A DNA stretch of 64,000 bases from Saltatorellus ferox. GTDB lineage: Bacteria; Planctomycetota; UBA1135; GCA-002686595. The DNA is taken from positions 558,001 to 622,000 of the forward strand of contig CP036434.1 of the NCBI GenBank assembly GCA_007751475.1, in the 5' to 3' direction. Below are positions 43,815-51,873 of the stretch, in pieces. Below the pieces are notes generated by a model that did no database searches, was not told the origin of the DNA, and was given only the letters and a program-made list of their open reading frames with translations. Within the stretch, counting starts at the first letter, position 1; every line of letters starts with the position of its first letter. A program made the translations under genes and the position numbers.

Positions 43815-45007
43815 TGCGGAGACGAGGCCTTGCGCGGCGAATGCTCGGCGTCGCGATCGGAACCAGCGCCATTCTGGGAGTGGCGGCGATCGTCAGCCGC
43901 TCCGCCGTCGGCTGGGTCTACCCGATCGGATCGGGCTCGATGGAGCGCACGCTCATGACCGGCGAGTCGGTGTTCCTGCGCTATGGAACCGACGTCGAGA
44001 ATCGCTTCGACATCGTGGCCTTCCGCGACCTCGGCGGCGGCGCTTCCATCAAGCGCACCTGGGGCCTTCCGGGGGAGAGCTTCGCGATCAATCTCTCCGG
44101 CGACGTTCGCATCAACGGCGAGTTCCTCCCGGACGCGCCGGGGCGGCCGGCCCCGACGGTCATCTTCGACTCGCGGCTCCAGGCGATCGACGAGCACTGG
44201 CGGCACGGCGGCACCGCCTTCGATCCCTGGACCCGCGAGCCACCGCCGGCCGCCGGCGAATCGGAGATCTGGACCCTCGACGGAACGGTGGTCGACCGGG
44301 GTTCCGACCTCGGACTCCTCCGCTTCCAGGACCGGGTGACGGACGGGTACCTCACCGAGGAGGGCGAGTACGTGCACGGGCCCAACGTCGTCCAGGACGT
44401 CATCGTCGAGTTCGAGGTGCAGGTGCTGAGCACCGGCGGATACCTCCGGATTCAGCTCTCGGAGCAGAACGATCTGTTCGAGGTCAACGTGCTCATGTAC
44501 GAGGCCGAGGAGGATTACCGCGCCCTGGTGCGGCGGATCGTACCCCAGCGTTTCGATCGGGCCGGGCGGACGAGCTTCGGCATTCCGCGCGCGCCCGTTC
44601 CGATCGGCGAGTGGGTGCCCATGCGGCTAGCGAACATCGACAACCGGATCTCGCTGACGATCGGTGAGATGACGTTCCAGTACGACTACGACGCCAACAC
44701 GCCGCGCCGGGATCCGTCGACCGGGCGGGACGCGCCGTTCAGCGCCGGGCCGCGCGCCAAGCTGGGAGCCTGCGGCCTGCCCGCGCGCTTCCGCAACCTC
44801 CGGGTCCTGCGGGACGTTCACGTGGTGCCTCGCGGACGCTTCGGTGTCGGGACCGCGATCACGCTCAAGACGAACGAGATCTTCTTGCTGGGGGACAACT
44901 CCCAGAACAGCCGCGACAGTCGCGAGCGCGGTCCGATCAAGGTGGAACAGGTGCTCGGGACGGCCCGGGCGGTGGTTTTGCCCCTGGGACACTTCCGGCG
45001 CCTCTGA
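43814..45007 (+). CDS. lepB: Signal peptidase I (S26) with a large internal insertion
   Basis: The catalytic motifs of signal peptidase I are present: GSGSMERTL (Ser42), GASIKRTWGLPGE (Lys80), and box E LLGDNSQNSRDSR (about residues 358-370). A single N-terminal anchor precedes them. Between the Lys and box E lies an extra segment of roughly 230 residues. It is beta-rich (IVEFEVQVLSTGGYLRIQLS, ISLTIGEMTFQYDY) and looks like a jelly-roll or ConA-like sandwich, inserted where normal enzymes have only a short beta subdomain. It presumably sits outside the membrane next to the active site. Signal peptidases with such insertions are, from memory, common in Planctomycetota. The ATG overlaps the mgtE stop by one base. 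Confidence 0.88.
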   Translation: MRRRGLARRMLGVAIGTSAILGVAAIVSRSAVGWVYPIGSGSMERTLMTGESVFLRYGTDVENRFDIVAFRDLGGGASIKRTWGLPGESFAINLSGDVRINGEFLPDAPGRPAPTVIFDSRLQAIDEHWRHGGTAFDPWTREPPPAAGESEIWTLDGTVVDRGSDLGLLRFQDRVTDGYLTEEGEYVHGPNVVQDVIVEFEVQVLSTGGYLRIQLSEQNDLFEVNVLMYEAEEDYRALVRRIVPQRFDRAGRTSFGIPRAPVPIGEWVPMRLANIDNRISLTIGEMTFQYDYDANTPRRDPSTGRDAPFSAGPRAKLGACGLPARFRNLRVLRDVHVVPRGRFGVGTAITLKTNEIFLLGDNSQNSRDSRERGPIKVEQVLGTARAVVLPLGHFRRL

Positions 45008-45102
45008 TCGAGACATGGACCCAGCCGTGTCGTCCGCCGGAATTGCCGCTCTTTTCGCGGAACGCGACCGATGTTGATGGGTTCCCCTTCATGTAAGCAC
45101 CC

Positions 45103-45825
45103 ATGAATCTCCGCAGCGGCTCTGGCGAGGAGTCGATCCAGCCTGTCTCGTCCTCGCACCCTCGGGCCGCCGCCACGGTCCGTCCGGGGAGCGGAGGCGC
45201 CGAAACCGAACTCGGTCCAGCACCGGAGCGCGGGGAGGAGGATCGTGGTGCCGCGCTGATGCTTCGCTGGCAGGCCGGCGACGAGGGCGCATTCGATCAG
45301 CTCGTTCACCTCTACTCCGGCCATGTCTTTTCCCTGCTCACTCGCTTCCTCGGTCGCGCCCACCCCGGGCGAGAGGACCTCGTGCAAGAGGTCTTCCTGC
45401 GCGTCCTCGGAGCTCGGGATCGCTACGAGGCGACGGCGCAGTTCTCGACGTGGCTCTACAGCATCTGCTGGCGGATCTGCATCAATGAATCGGAGCGTTC
45501 GTCGCGGCGCAGCACCGCGTCGCTGGAGGGACTCGGCGGGGCCGACCGCGACGGGCATGGGCTTCAACTCGTCGACGAGGCCGCGCCGGATCCGAGCAAC
45601 GGACTCGAGCGCGGAGACCTCGTGCTCGCTGTCCGCTCGGCGATCGCCGACCTGCCCGAGACCCAGCGCATCGCGCTCGTTCTTTCCCGCTATCACCAGC
45701 TCTCCCACGCCGAGATCGCCTCGGTGGTCGACTCCACGGAGAAGGCCGTCAAATCCCTGCTTCATCGCGCACGCGAGACGCTGCGCGCCACTCTTCAACC
45801 GCTGATGGAAGAAGAGACCCCATGA
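45103..45825 (+). CDS. ECF RNA polymerase sigma factor
   Basis: The 240-residue protein has region 2 (DEGAFDQLVHLYSGHVFSLL, GREDLVQEVFLRVLG, FSTWLYSICWRICIN) and region 4 (AIADLPETQRIALVLSRYHQ, AEIASVVDSTEKAVKSLLHR). About 45 N-terminal residues before the sigma domain are low-complexity, so the start could be the ATG at 45259 (MLRWQAGDEG). The stop overlaps the next ATG by four bases (ATGA), and that gene encodes a single-pass membrane protein, the likely anti-sigma factor. Confidence 0.93.
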   Translation: MNLRSGSGEESIQPVSSSHPRAAATVRPGSGGAETELGPAPERGEEDRGAALMLRWQAGDEGAFDQLVHLYSGHVFSLLTRFLGRAHPGREDLVQEVFLRVLGARDRYEATAQFSTWLYSICWRICINESERSSRRSTASLEGLGGADRDGHGLQLVDEAAPDPSNGLERGDLVLAVRSAIADLPETQRIALVLSRYHQLSHAEIASVVDSTEKAVKSLLHRARETLRATLQPLMEEETP

Positions 45826-46394
45826 CATCTCATCACGACTTCAAGGGCCGGTCCCTGGACGACCTGCTCGGGCTCGACCCCGAACCGCTATTCTCCCCCG
45901 AGGCGCGGGCGAAGCTCCTGCGTGGCCTCGCGGACGCGCGCGTGGATGCGGCGCTCGATGCCGACGTGGTGGTTCCGCCTGTCGGCCTTGCGGAGCGGAC
46001 GATTCGACGCGTCCGCGGCGAGAGAGCGCCCGTCGCGCGCGGGCAGCGCGCGCCGCGGCGAAGGCTCGTCGCGATTCCGCTCATGGCGGCGGCCGCGGCG
46101 CTGGCGATCTGGACCTTCCGTGGCGCGGAGGGGCCGACGGAGAATGGCCGCGCGACTGCAGAGGCCACGATTGCCAAGACCGCAGGGGCCAAGTCCATGG
46201 CGGCCGAGAATGGGGCCAGCGAGCCCGTCAGCGACGAACTCCTCGCCTCGCTGACCGTGCTCGAGAACCTCGAGTTCCTCACCGAGGAGCTGGATCCGCT
46301 GGAGGCCGATGCTCTCTTCCTGCTGAGCATGGACGATCAGGTGCTGCTCGATCTGCTGGATGCCGAGCCGTCGAGTTCGGAGGAGGGCTTCTGA
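45822..46394 (+). CDS. Single-pass membrane protein, putative anti-sigma factor
   Basis: The 190-residue protein has a cytoplasmic N-terminal part (about 1-80) and one transmembrane helix (RRRLVAIPLMAAAAALAIWT, about 80-98). An acidic outer C-terminus follows (LEFLTEELDPLEADALFLLS, VLLDLLDAEPSSSEEG). There is no zinc motif. Coupling to the sigma gene (ATGA overlap) and the topology suggest it binds and inhibits that sigma factor; no direct sequence proof. It shares one base with the start of the next gene (TGATG), so all three form one translational unit. Confidence 0.65.
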   Translation: MTSHHDFKGRSLDDLLGLDPEPLFSPEARAKLLRGLADARVDAALDADVVVPPVGLAERTIRRVRGERAPVARGQRAPRRRLVAIPLMAAAAALAIWTFRGAEGPTENGRATAEATIAKTAGAKSMAAENGASEPVSDELLASLTVLENLEFLTEELDPLEADALFLLSMDDQVLLDLLDAEPSSSEEGF

Positions 46395-47515
46395 TGGCCG
46401 TTGCGATCCGTGTCGGTACTTCGCGAGGGCTGATCCTCTTGGCGCTGCTCGTGATCCTGCTGGTGACCGTTTTGGCCCCTGGCGCGCAAGCACAGGCGCG
46501 GATCGGTGACGTTCCGGCTTCCGATGTCGAGGCGAAACGCGCGCGCTGGGAACGCCTGAGCGACGCCGAGAAGGCGGAGCTTCGTGAGCGATTCCAGAGG
46601 CTCCAGAAGTTGCCCGAGGGCGAACGGTCGAAGCTACGGGAGCGCGCGCAGCGTTTGGCGGGAGAGATGGCCGAGATCGAGGCGTCCCTGGGCGAGGAAG
46701 AGCGCGCCGAACTCGACGCTCTGGCGCCGGGTGATCGAGCCAAGGAGCTCCGCCGACTGGTGGCCGAGCGTGCCCGCAACGCGGCGTCCCGCCTCCGCTC
46801 GCGCATGACGCCCGAGGAACGCCAGAGCCTCGAATCGGCGAGCCCCGATGAACGAGCGAGGATTCTTCGGTCGATCCGAGAGCGTGATCTGTCGCGCCTG
46901 CCGGAGCACGTGGCGTCCCTGGGGGAGGAGCTCGGTCTTTCGGTGCAGGAATTGGGACGGATCCGCGACGGATCTCCGGAGGAACAGCGGGCGGCGATCG
47001 CGCGGCTCCTGCGTCGCCGTGTAGAGAAGCAGGTGAAGGAGCAGGGGCTGCCCGACGGGCTCGGTGAGGCGCGCTGGGAGCGGCTTCAGAAGACGGAGGA
47101 CGAAGCATTCTTCCGGGCTCTTCAGTCGATCCGGCGCCGTCACCCGGGCTTCGGAATCCCTCGCAAGCGGTGGGAGGCCCATCTGAGGCGCAGCGAGTCG
47201 CTCGCCGAACGGCTCGAGACGATGGTCGCTCCGGACGCCGCGGACCGCGCGCGGTTCCCGAAGCTGCCGGAGCGCCTGCTCGCGCGCCGAGTGGTGTCGC
47301 TGCGTCGTGGGCGTATCGAGGATCTCGTGATCCGGCAGGCCAAGCTGGGGCCGGAGTCTTCGGAGCGGCTCCGGGGTCTCCCCGATCGGGACTTCCTGAT
47401 CCTCCACGCGGTCATGGTCCGCGTGCTGCGTGAAGGGGGCGACCTGGCGACCGCGCTCGGTCGCTGGTTCGACCGCGCCGAACGCTCGGGTCCTGGCGGC
47501 GAAACGAAGCGATAG
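46394..47515 (+). CDS. Secreted helical protein, DUF3106-like
   Basis: The 373-residue protein has a signal peptide (LILLALLVILLVTVLAPGAQ, cleaved near AQA). Charged helical repeats follow, of the kind WERLSDAEKAELRERFQRLQ and KLPEGERSKLRERAQRL, which resemble DUF3106. The remaining part is all-helical and rich in Arg and Glu. It probably resides in the periplasm and, like CpxP or Spy-type helical proteins, may sense or buffer envelope stress; this last point is inference from position behind the sigma and membrane-protein genes. Confidence 0.65.
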   Translation: MAVAIRVGTSRGLILLALLVILLVTVLAPGAQAQARIGDVPASDVEAKRARWERLSDAEKAELRERFQRLQKLPEGERSKLRERAQRLAGEMAEIEASLGEEERAELDALAPGDRAKELRRLVAERARNAASRLRSRMTPEERQSLESASPDERARILRSIRERDLSRLPEHVASLGEELGLSVQELGRIRDGSPEEQRAAIARLLRRRVEKQVKEQGLPDGLGEARWERLQKTEDEAFFRALQSIRRRHPGFGIPRKRWEAHLRRSESLAERLETMVAPDAADRARFPKLPERLLARRVVSLRRGRIEDLVIRQAKLGPESSERLRGLPDRDFLILHAVMVRVLREGGDLATALGRWFDRAERSGPGGETKR

Positions 47516-47665
47516 CTCTGTGGGGGGCATGGCCCTACGCGGCACTTGAAGAGCGAGGCGGATCGGGGCGGGACGTATGACCTTCGCAACTCGGCGTGTG
47601 CTCGCACGCGGTATCGATAGAGTAGGCGGGTCCGGCGTCTCCATCTCATCACTCATTCTTCACCC

Positions 47666-49063
47666 ATGCACGAGCCCCGCCCGAATCGTCTGATCACCCG
47701 CCGCGATGTCCTGAAGGACACCGGCAAGGTCTCCGCCACCGCTGCCATGGTCGCCGGCGGATTCGCCAACGTGCATCCGTTCAAGCGAGAGGACACCATC
47801 CACGTGGCGCTCATCGGCTGCGGTGGGCGAGGTAGCGGCGCCGCCAAGAACGCGCTGTCCGTGAAGCGCGGGCCGGTGAAGCTGGTCGCCATGGCGGAGG
47901 TGTTCCCGGATCGACTCAAGACGAGCTACGACGCGCTCGTCAAGGAGTTCCCGGAGCAGGCGGACGTTCCCAAGGAGCGTCAGTTCCTCGGCTTCGACGG
48001 CTACAAGCACGCGATCGACTGCTTGAGGCCGGGCGACATCGCGATCTTCGCGACGCCGCCCGCCTTCCGCTGGGTGCACTTCAAGTACGCCATCGAGAAA
48101 GGCGTCCACGTCTTCATGGAGAAGCCCGTCTGCGTCGATGGCCCCACGGCTCGCAAGATGTTCGCGCTGTCCGAGGAGTCGAAGAAGAAGGGCCTCAAGG
48201 TGGGCGTCGGGCTCATGTCGCGCCACAGCCGCGCGATGACGGAGCTTCACGACCGCATCCGCGGCGGTGAGGTCGGCGAGATCATCTCCCAGAACGGCTA
48301 CCGCATGCAGGGGGCCATCGCCACGTTCCGGTCCGAGCCGAAGCCAGAGGGCATCAGTCACCTGGAGTACCAGCTCCGCCGCTTCCACGGCTTCCTCTGG
48401 GCCAGCGGCGGCGGGTTCAACGACTTCTTCATCCACATCATCGACCAGCTGGTCTGGATGAAGGGAGCTCTTCCGGTCAAGGCCCAGGCCCACGGCGGAC
48501 GCCACTACCGAACGAACGGCGACGGCGTTCCCTACGTCGACCAGAACCTGGATACCTACGGTGTCGAGTACACCTATCCCGACGGCACGAAGATGATGTT
48601 CTCGGGCCGCAATCAGCCAGGCTGCGAAAGCCGATTCTACAGCCACCTGCACGGTACGAAGGGTTCGGCCATCGCCTCCGCGAACAGCGACTGCGGTCTG
48701 CCTTCCAGCATCCATGAAGGCCACACCCTCAGCCGCGGCAGCCGTATCTGGACGTCCCGCGTCGCCGAGGACGAGACCAACCCCTACCAGAACGAGTGGG
48801 AGGACCTGATCGACGCGATTCGCGATGACAAGCCGTTCCACGAGGCGCAGTACGGGATCGAAGCGTCGCTCGTCTGCAACCTGGGCCGAATGGCGGCGCA
48901 TACGGGCGTCGAGGTGACGTACGAGCAGATGCTCGCGTGCGAGCACGAGTTCGCTCCAGGCGTCGCCGACCTGACGGTCGACTCGGACTCTCCGCTGATG
49001 CCCGGTGAGAACGGGCTCTATGCGGTTCCTGCGCCGGGTATCAAGACGGACCGCGAGTACTGA
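47666..49063 (+). CDS. Gfo/Idh/MocA family oxidoreductase with Tat signal
   Basis: The 465-residue protein has a twin-arginine signal (NRLITRRDVLKDTGKVSATA) and a Rossmann domain (IHVALIGCGGRGSGAAKNAL). The EKP motif appears in VFMEKPVCVDGPT. The substrate-binding domain includes GGGFNDFFIHIIDQLVWMKG with the conserved Asp and His. It is longer than the relative at 39803 and belongs to the inositol-dehydrogenase-like exported group that Planctomycetota carry in many copies. It is preceded by an isolated region, so probably a single transcript. Its 3' end overlaps the convergent photolyase gene by 23 bp. Confidence 0.9.
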   Translation: MHEPRPNRLITRRDVLKDTGKVSATAAMVAGGFANVHPFKREDTIHVALIGCGGRGSGAAKNALSVKRGPVKLVAMAEVFPDRLKTSYDALVKEFPEQADVPKERQFLGFDGYKHAIDCLRPGDIAIFATPPAFRWVHFKYAIEKGVHVFMEKPVCVDGPTARKMFALSEESKKKGLKVGVGLMSRHSRAMTELHDRIRGGEVGEIISQNGYRMQGAIATFRSEPKPEGISHLEYQLRRFHGFLWASGGGFNDFFIHIIDQLVWMKGALPVKAQAHGGRHYRTNGDGVPYVDQNLDTYGVEYTYPDGTKMMFSGRNQPGCESRFYSHLHGTKGSAIASANSDCGLPSSIHEGHTLSRGSRIWTSRVAEDETNPYQNEWEDLIDAIRDDKPFHEAQYGIEASLVCNLGRMAAHTGVEVTYEQMLACEHEFAPGVADLTVDSDSPLMPGENGLYAVPAPGIKTDREY

Positions 49064-50540
49064 TCCGAGCGGCGGCTCGCTCCCAGCCAGCGCGCTGCTC
49101 GCGCTGGCTGGTCTCCAGGTCGACGATCGGCTCGGGATAGTCGCGGCCGAGGACGATGCCTGCCTCAGCGAGGCGGGCCGCGCTCAGTTCCCAGGGCGTG
49201 TGGATCTCGTCGTGGCGAAGCGATGCGACCTCCGGCACCCAGAGGCGCGCGTGATCTCCTTGTGGATCGTACTGGCGCGCCTGCTTCGGGATGTGGAAGT
49301 AGCGGAACCCGCGGGCGTCGTTGCCGACGCCCGCCACGTAGTTCCAGTTGCCGTAGTTCGACGCGACGTCGTGGTCGATGAGCTGCGATTCGAACCACTC
49401 GGCGCCGAGGCGCCAGTCGAGGCCGAGGTTCTTCGTGAGGAAGCTGCCGACGTTCTGGCGGCCGCGGTTGCTCATGAAGCCGGTCGCCAGGAGTTCGCGC
49501 ATGCTCGCGTCGACGAAGGGATAGCCGGTTCGGCCCAGGCGCCAGGCTTCGAACAGGTCGCCATTGTGCTTCCACTCGACCGGGAAGCGCTGGAGTCCGC
49601 CAGGCTGAAAGACCGCCGCGCCGTGCTTCCGGACGATGAGCTGGAAGTAGTCGCGCCAGAGCAGCTCGAAGGTCATCCAGTACGTGGACTCGTTCGCGCC
49701 TTCGGCTGCCTCGTAGTCGACTACGGCGGCCTGGACCGTCCGGCAGGAGAGGCAGCCGAGCGAGAGCCAGGGGGAAAGCTTGGCGGAGTCGTTCCGTTCG
49801 ACGAGGCCGTTGCGCGTTTCCTTGTAGGTGGAGAGCTTGCCGCTCGCGAGGTAGGTGCGCAGGCGCTCGTGCCCGGCGGCCTCACCGCCGCGGTAGCGCA
49901 GGATCGCGCGCGGGTCGTCGGTCGGCTCCTCCAGGCCGAGGTCCGTGAGCGATGGGATCTCGCCCGGGTCCACCGCCGGAGGTCCCGGGAGTGCCGAGGG
50001 GGCGTCGAGCGGCGCGGCGATGGTCGCGTACTTCTCGACGCGCTTGCGGAACGCGGTGAAGACCTCGGGTAGCTTCTCCTGCTCGAAGGGGTACTCCGCG
50101 TGCAGCGTGCGATCGTGGTGGGACACCACGTGGACGCCGGCGCTTTCCAGGGCACGCCGCAACTCGTCTTCGACCTGCCGCTCCTCGGTGCCCATGAGGC
50201 GGTGGAAGTCGATCCGCTGAAGCCCCGTTTCCAGGGCCAGCTGTTCCAGGACGCGCGCGGGCGATCCGCGGCGTACGATCAGGTCCGAACCGAGCTGGCG
50301 CAGGGTCGCCCTGAGCTCTTCCACCGATTCCAGCAGGAACCGCGCCCGAAACGCGCCCGTGCGGGGCCACCCCTGGAGCGGCGCGCGCTCGAACTCACGG
50401 TCCTCGAAGCAGTAGACGCCCAACAGGCCCGTGCCCAGACGTCGCGCCTCCTCGGCAGCGGCCGTCAGCGCCGGATGGTCGGCGACTCTCAGGTCCTGCC
50501 TGTACCAGACCGCGATCGGCCCTGAACCTTTCTCCTTCAT
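49041..50540 (-). CDS. Cryptochrome/photolyase family protein, DASH type
   Basis: The 499-residue protein has an N-terminal photolyase alpha/beta domain (GPIAVWYRQDLRVADHPAL, IDFHRLMGTEERQVEDEL) and a helical FAD domain with the DASH hallmarks. These are LSPWLSLGCLSCRTVQ, WMTFELLWRDYFQLI, TGFMSNRGRQNVGSFLTKN, DWRLGAEWFESQLIDHDVAS, NYGNWNYVAGVGND and YDPQGDHARLWVPE. Cry-DASH enzymes repair cyclobutane dimers in single-stranded or looped DNA and bind FAD and usually MTHF. The start ATG at 50540 has a GAAGG element nine bases upstream. It is divergent from the MnmH gene. Confidence 0.92.
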   Translation of the reverse strand: MKEKGSGPIAVWYRQDLRVADHPALTAAAEEARRLGTGLLGVYCFEDREFERAPLQGWPRTGAFRARFLLESVEELRATLRQLGSDLIVRRGSPARVLEQLALETGLQRIDFHRLMGTEERQVEDELRRALESAGVHVVSHHDRTLHAEYPFEQEKLPEVFTAFRKRVEKYATIAAPLDAPSALPGPPAVDPGEIPSLTDLGLEEPTDDPRAILRYRGGEAAGHERLRTYLASGKLSTYKETRNGLVERNDSAKLSPWLSLGCLSCRTVQAAVVDYEAAEGANESTYWMTFELLWRDYFQLIVRKHGAAVFQPGGLQRFPVEWKHNGDLFEAWRLGRTGYPFVDASMRELLATGFMSNRGRQNVGSFLTKNLGLDWRLGAEWFESQLIDHDVASNYGNWNYVAGVGNDARGFRYFHIPKQARQYDPQGDHARLWVPEVASLRHDEIHTPWELSAARLAEAGIVLGRDYPEPIVDLETSQREQRAGWERAAARISTRGPS

Positions 50541-50671
50541 GGACGACCCTTCGCCCGCGCATGCGGCTCGGACGCGATTCGCTTCCATGTGGGGCCGGGT
50601 ACTTCCTGAACGAGCCCACCGCAGCATGGCCTGGACGTTAGAGTTCGCGGGTGCCGACTCCGCCCAGCCAG

Positions 50672-51826
50672 ATGACTGCCCAGGTCCCCTTCGCATCGTT
50701 CGACGCGGTGAAGGACCTTCTGAACGATGCCGGCGGATGCGTGATCGACCTGCGCGCGCCCTCCGAGTACGCCGACGACCACGTCCCGGGTGCGGTGAAC
50801 GTGCCGCTGTTCGAGGACATGACGCGTTCGTTCGTCGGGCTTCTCTACAAGCAGTTCAGCCCGGAAGCCGCGTTCCAGGAAGGGCGCGCGGCGGTCGTGG
50901 AGCGGGTGGACGGGATGGTCCAGGAGATCGCTGCGCACACGGGCTGGACGGTGCCGCCTGCGGACCTTCGGGGGCGCGTGATCGCCATGACCGAGGGGGG
51001 CATCGTGAAGATGGAGGCCGAGCTCATGCCGGTGCCCGTCGAGTCGATTCCGGATGATGCTGTCGTGCTGCACTGCGCGCGGGGTGGCCTGCGGTCGCGG
51101 AGCGTCGTGGCGCTCCTGCGGGTCCTGGGCTTCGAGCGCGTGATTGGACTGGAGGGAGGCTACCGGGCCTATCGGCAGTCCGTGATCCAGGACCTCGCTG
51201 GCTGGACCCCGCCGAGGAGGGTCGTTTCCCTCCGCGGTCTCACCGGCGTCGGCAAGACGCTGGTGCTGCGCGAGATCGAGCGGCTCCGCCCCGGCTGGAC
51301 GCTGGACCTGGAAGGCCACGCGGGACATCGCAGCTCGCTGCTCGGGATGGTCGGCCTGGAGCCGGTCACCCAGAAGTCGTTCGAGTCCCAGCTCGCGGAG
51401 CGCGCGAGCCGCGGCTTTCCCGACGACGTCATGGTGGTCGAGGGCGAGAGCCGCAAGGTCGGTGACGTGATCATCCCTGGACCGATCTGGGAGTCAATGG
51501 GCAAGGCCACGAACGTGGAGATCACCGCGTCGATTCCGCGCCGGATCCAGGTGCTCGCGGAGGATTACCTTCGAGACCCGAGCGCGCTGCCGCTCCTGCG
51601 CGAGCAGCTCGTGGCCGTGGCGGATCGCATGGAGGGCAAGCCGGAGCTGCCGGAGATGCTGGACCGCGGCGAGATCGGACCTCTCGTGCAGATTCTGCTG
51701 GAGCGCTATTACGACCCGCTCTACCGGCGCAGCGAGGAAGGGAAGGAATACGTGGCCTCGATCGATGCCGAAGACGAAACGGTCGCTGCGGAGCGCGTGA
51801 TCGAGGCGATCGAGCGACTCCGCTGA
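50672..51826 (+). CDS. mnmH: tRNA 2-selenouridine synthase (MnmH/SelU)
   Basis: The 384-residue protein has an N-terminal rhodanese domain (VIDLRAPSEYADDHVPGAVN) whose active Cys135 lies in LHCARGGLRSRS. The P-loop domain follows (GLTGVGKTLVL, residues 189-199; then GHAGHRSSLLG). This is the SelU layout, which exchanges sulphur for selenium in 2-thiouridine of tRNA wobble positions via a geranylated intermediate. No selD is in the window. The GTG at 50651 is an alternative start that would add seven residues. Confidence 0.9.
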   Translation: MTAQVPFASFDAVKDLLNDAGGCVIDLRAPSEYADDHVPGAVNVPLFEDMTRSFVGLLYKQFSPEAAFQEGRAAVVERVDGMVQEIAAHTGWTVPPADLRGRVIAMTEGGIVKMEAELMPVPVESIPDDAVVLHCARGGLRSRSVVALLRVLGFERVIGLEGGYRAYRQSVIQDLAGWTPPRRVVSLRGLTGVGKTLVLREIERLRPGWTLDLEGHAGHRSSLLGMVGLEPVTQKSFESQLAERASRGFPDDVMVVEGESRKVGDVIIPGPIWESMGKATNVEITASIPRRIQVLAEDYLRDPSALPLLREQLVAVADRMEGKPELPEMLDRGEIGPLVQILLERYYDPLYRRSEEGKEYVASIDAEDETVAAERVIEAIERLR

Positions 51827-51873
51827 CCGCCGGGTAAGATCCGAGGCAGCCACCTGCTCCTGCCAAGGGATCG

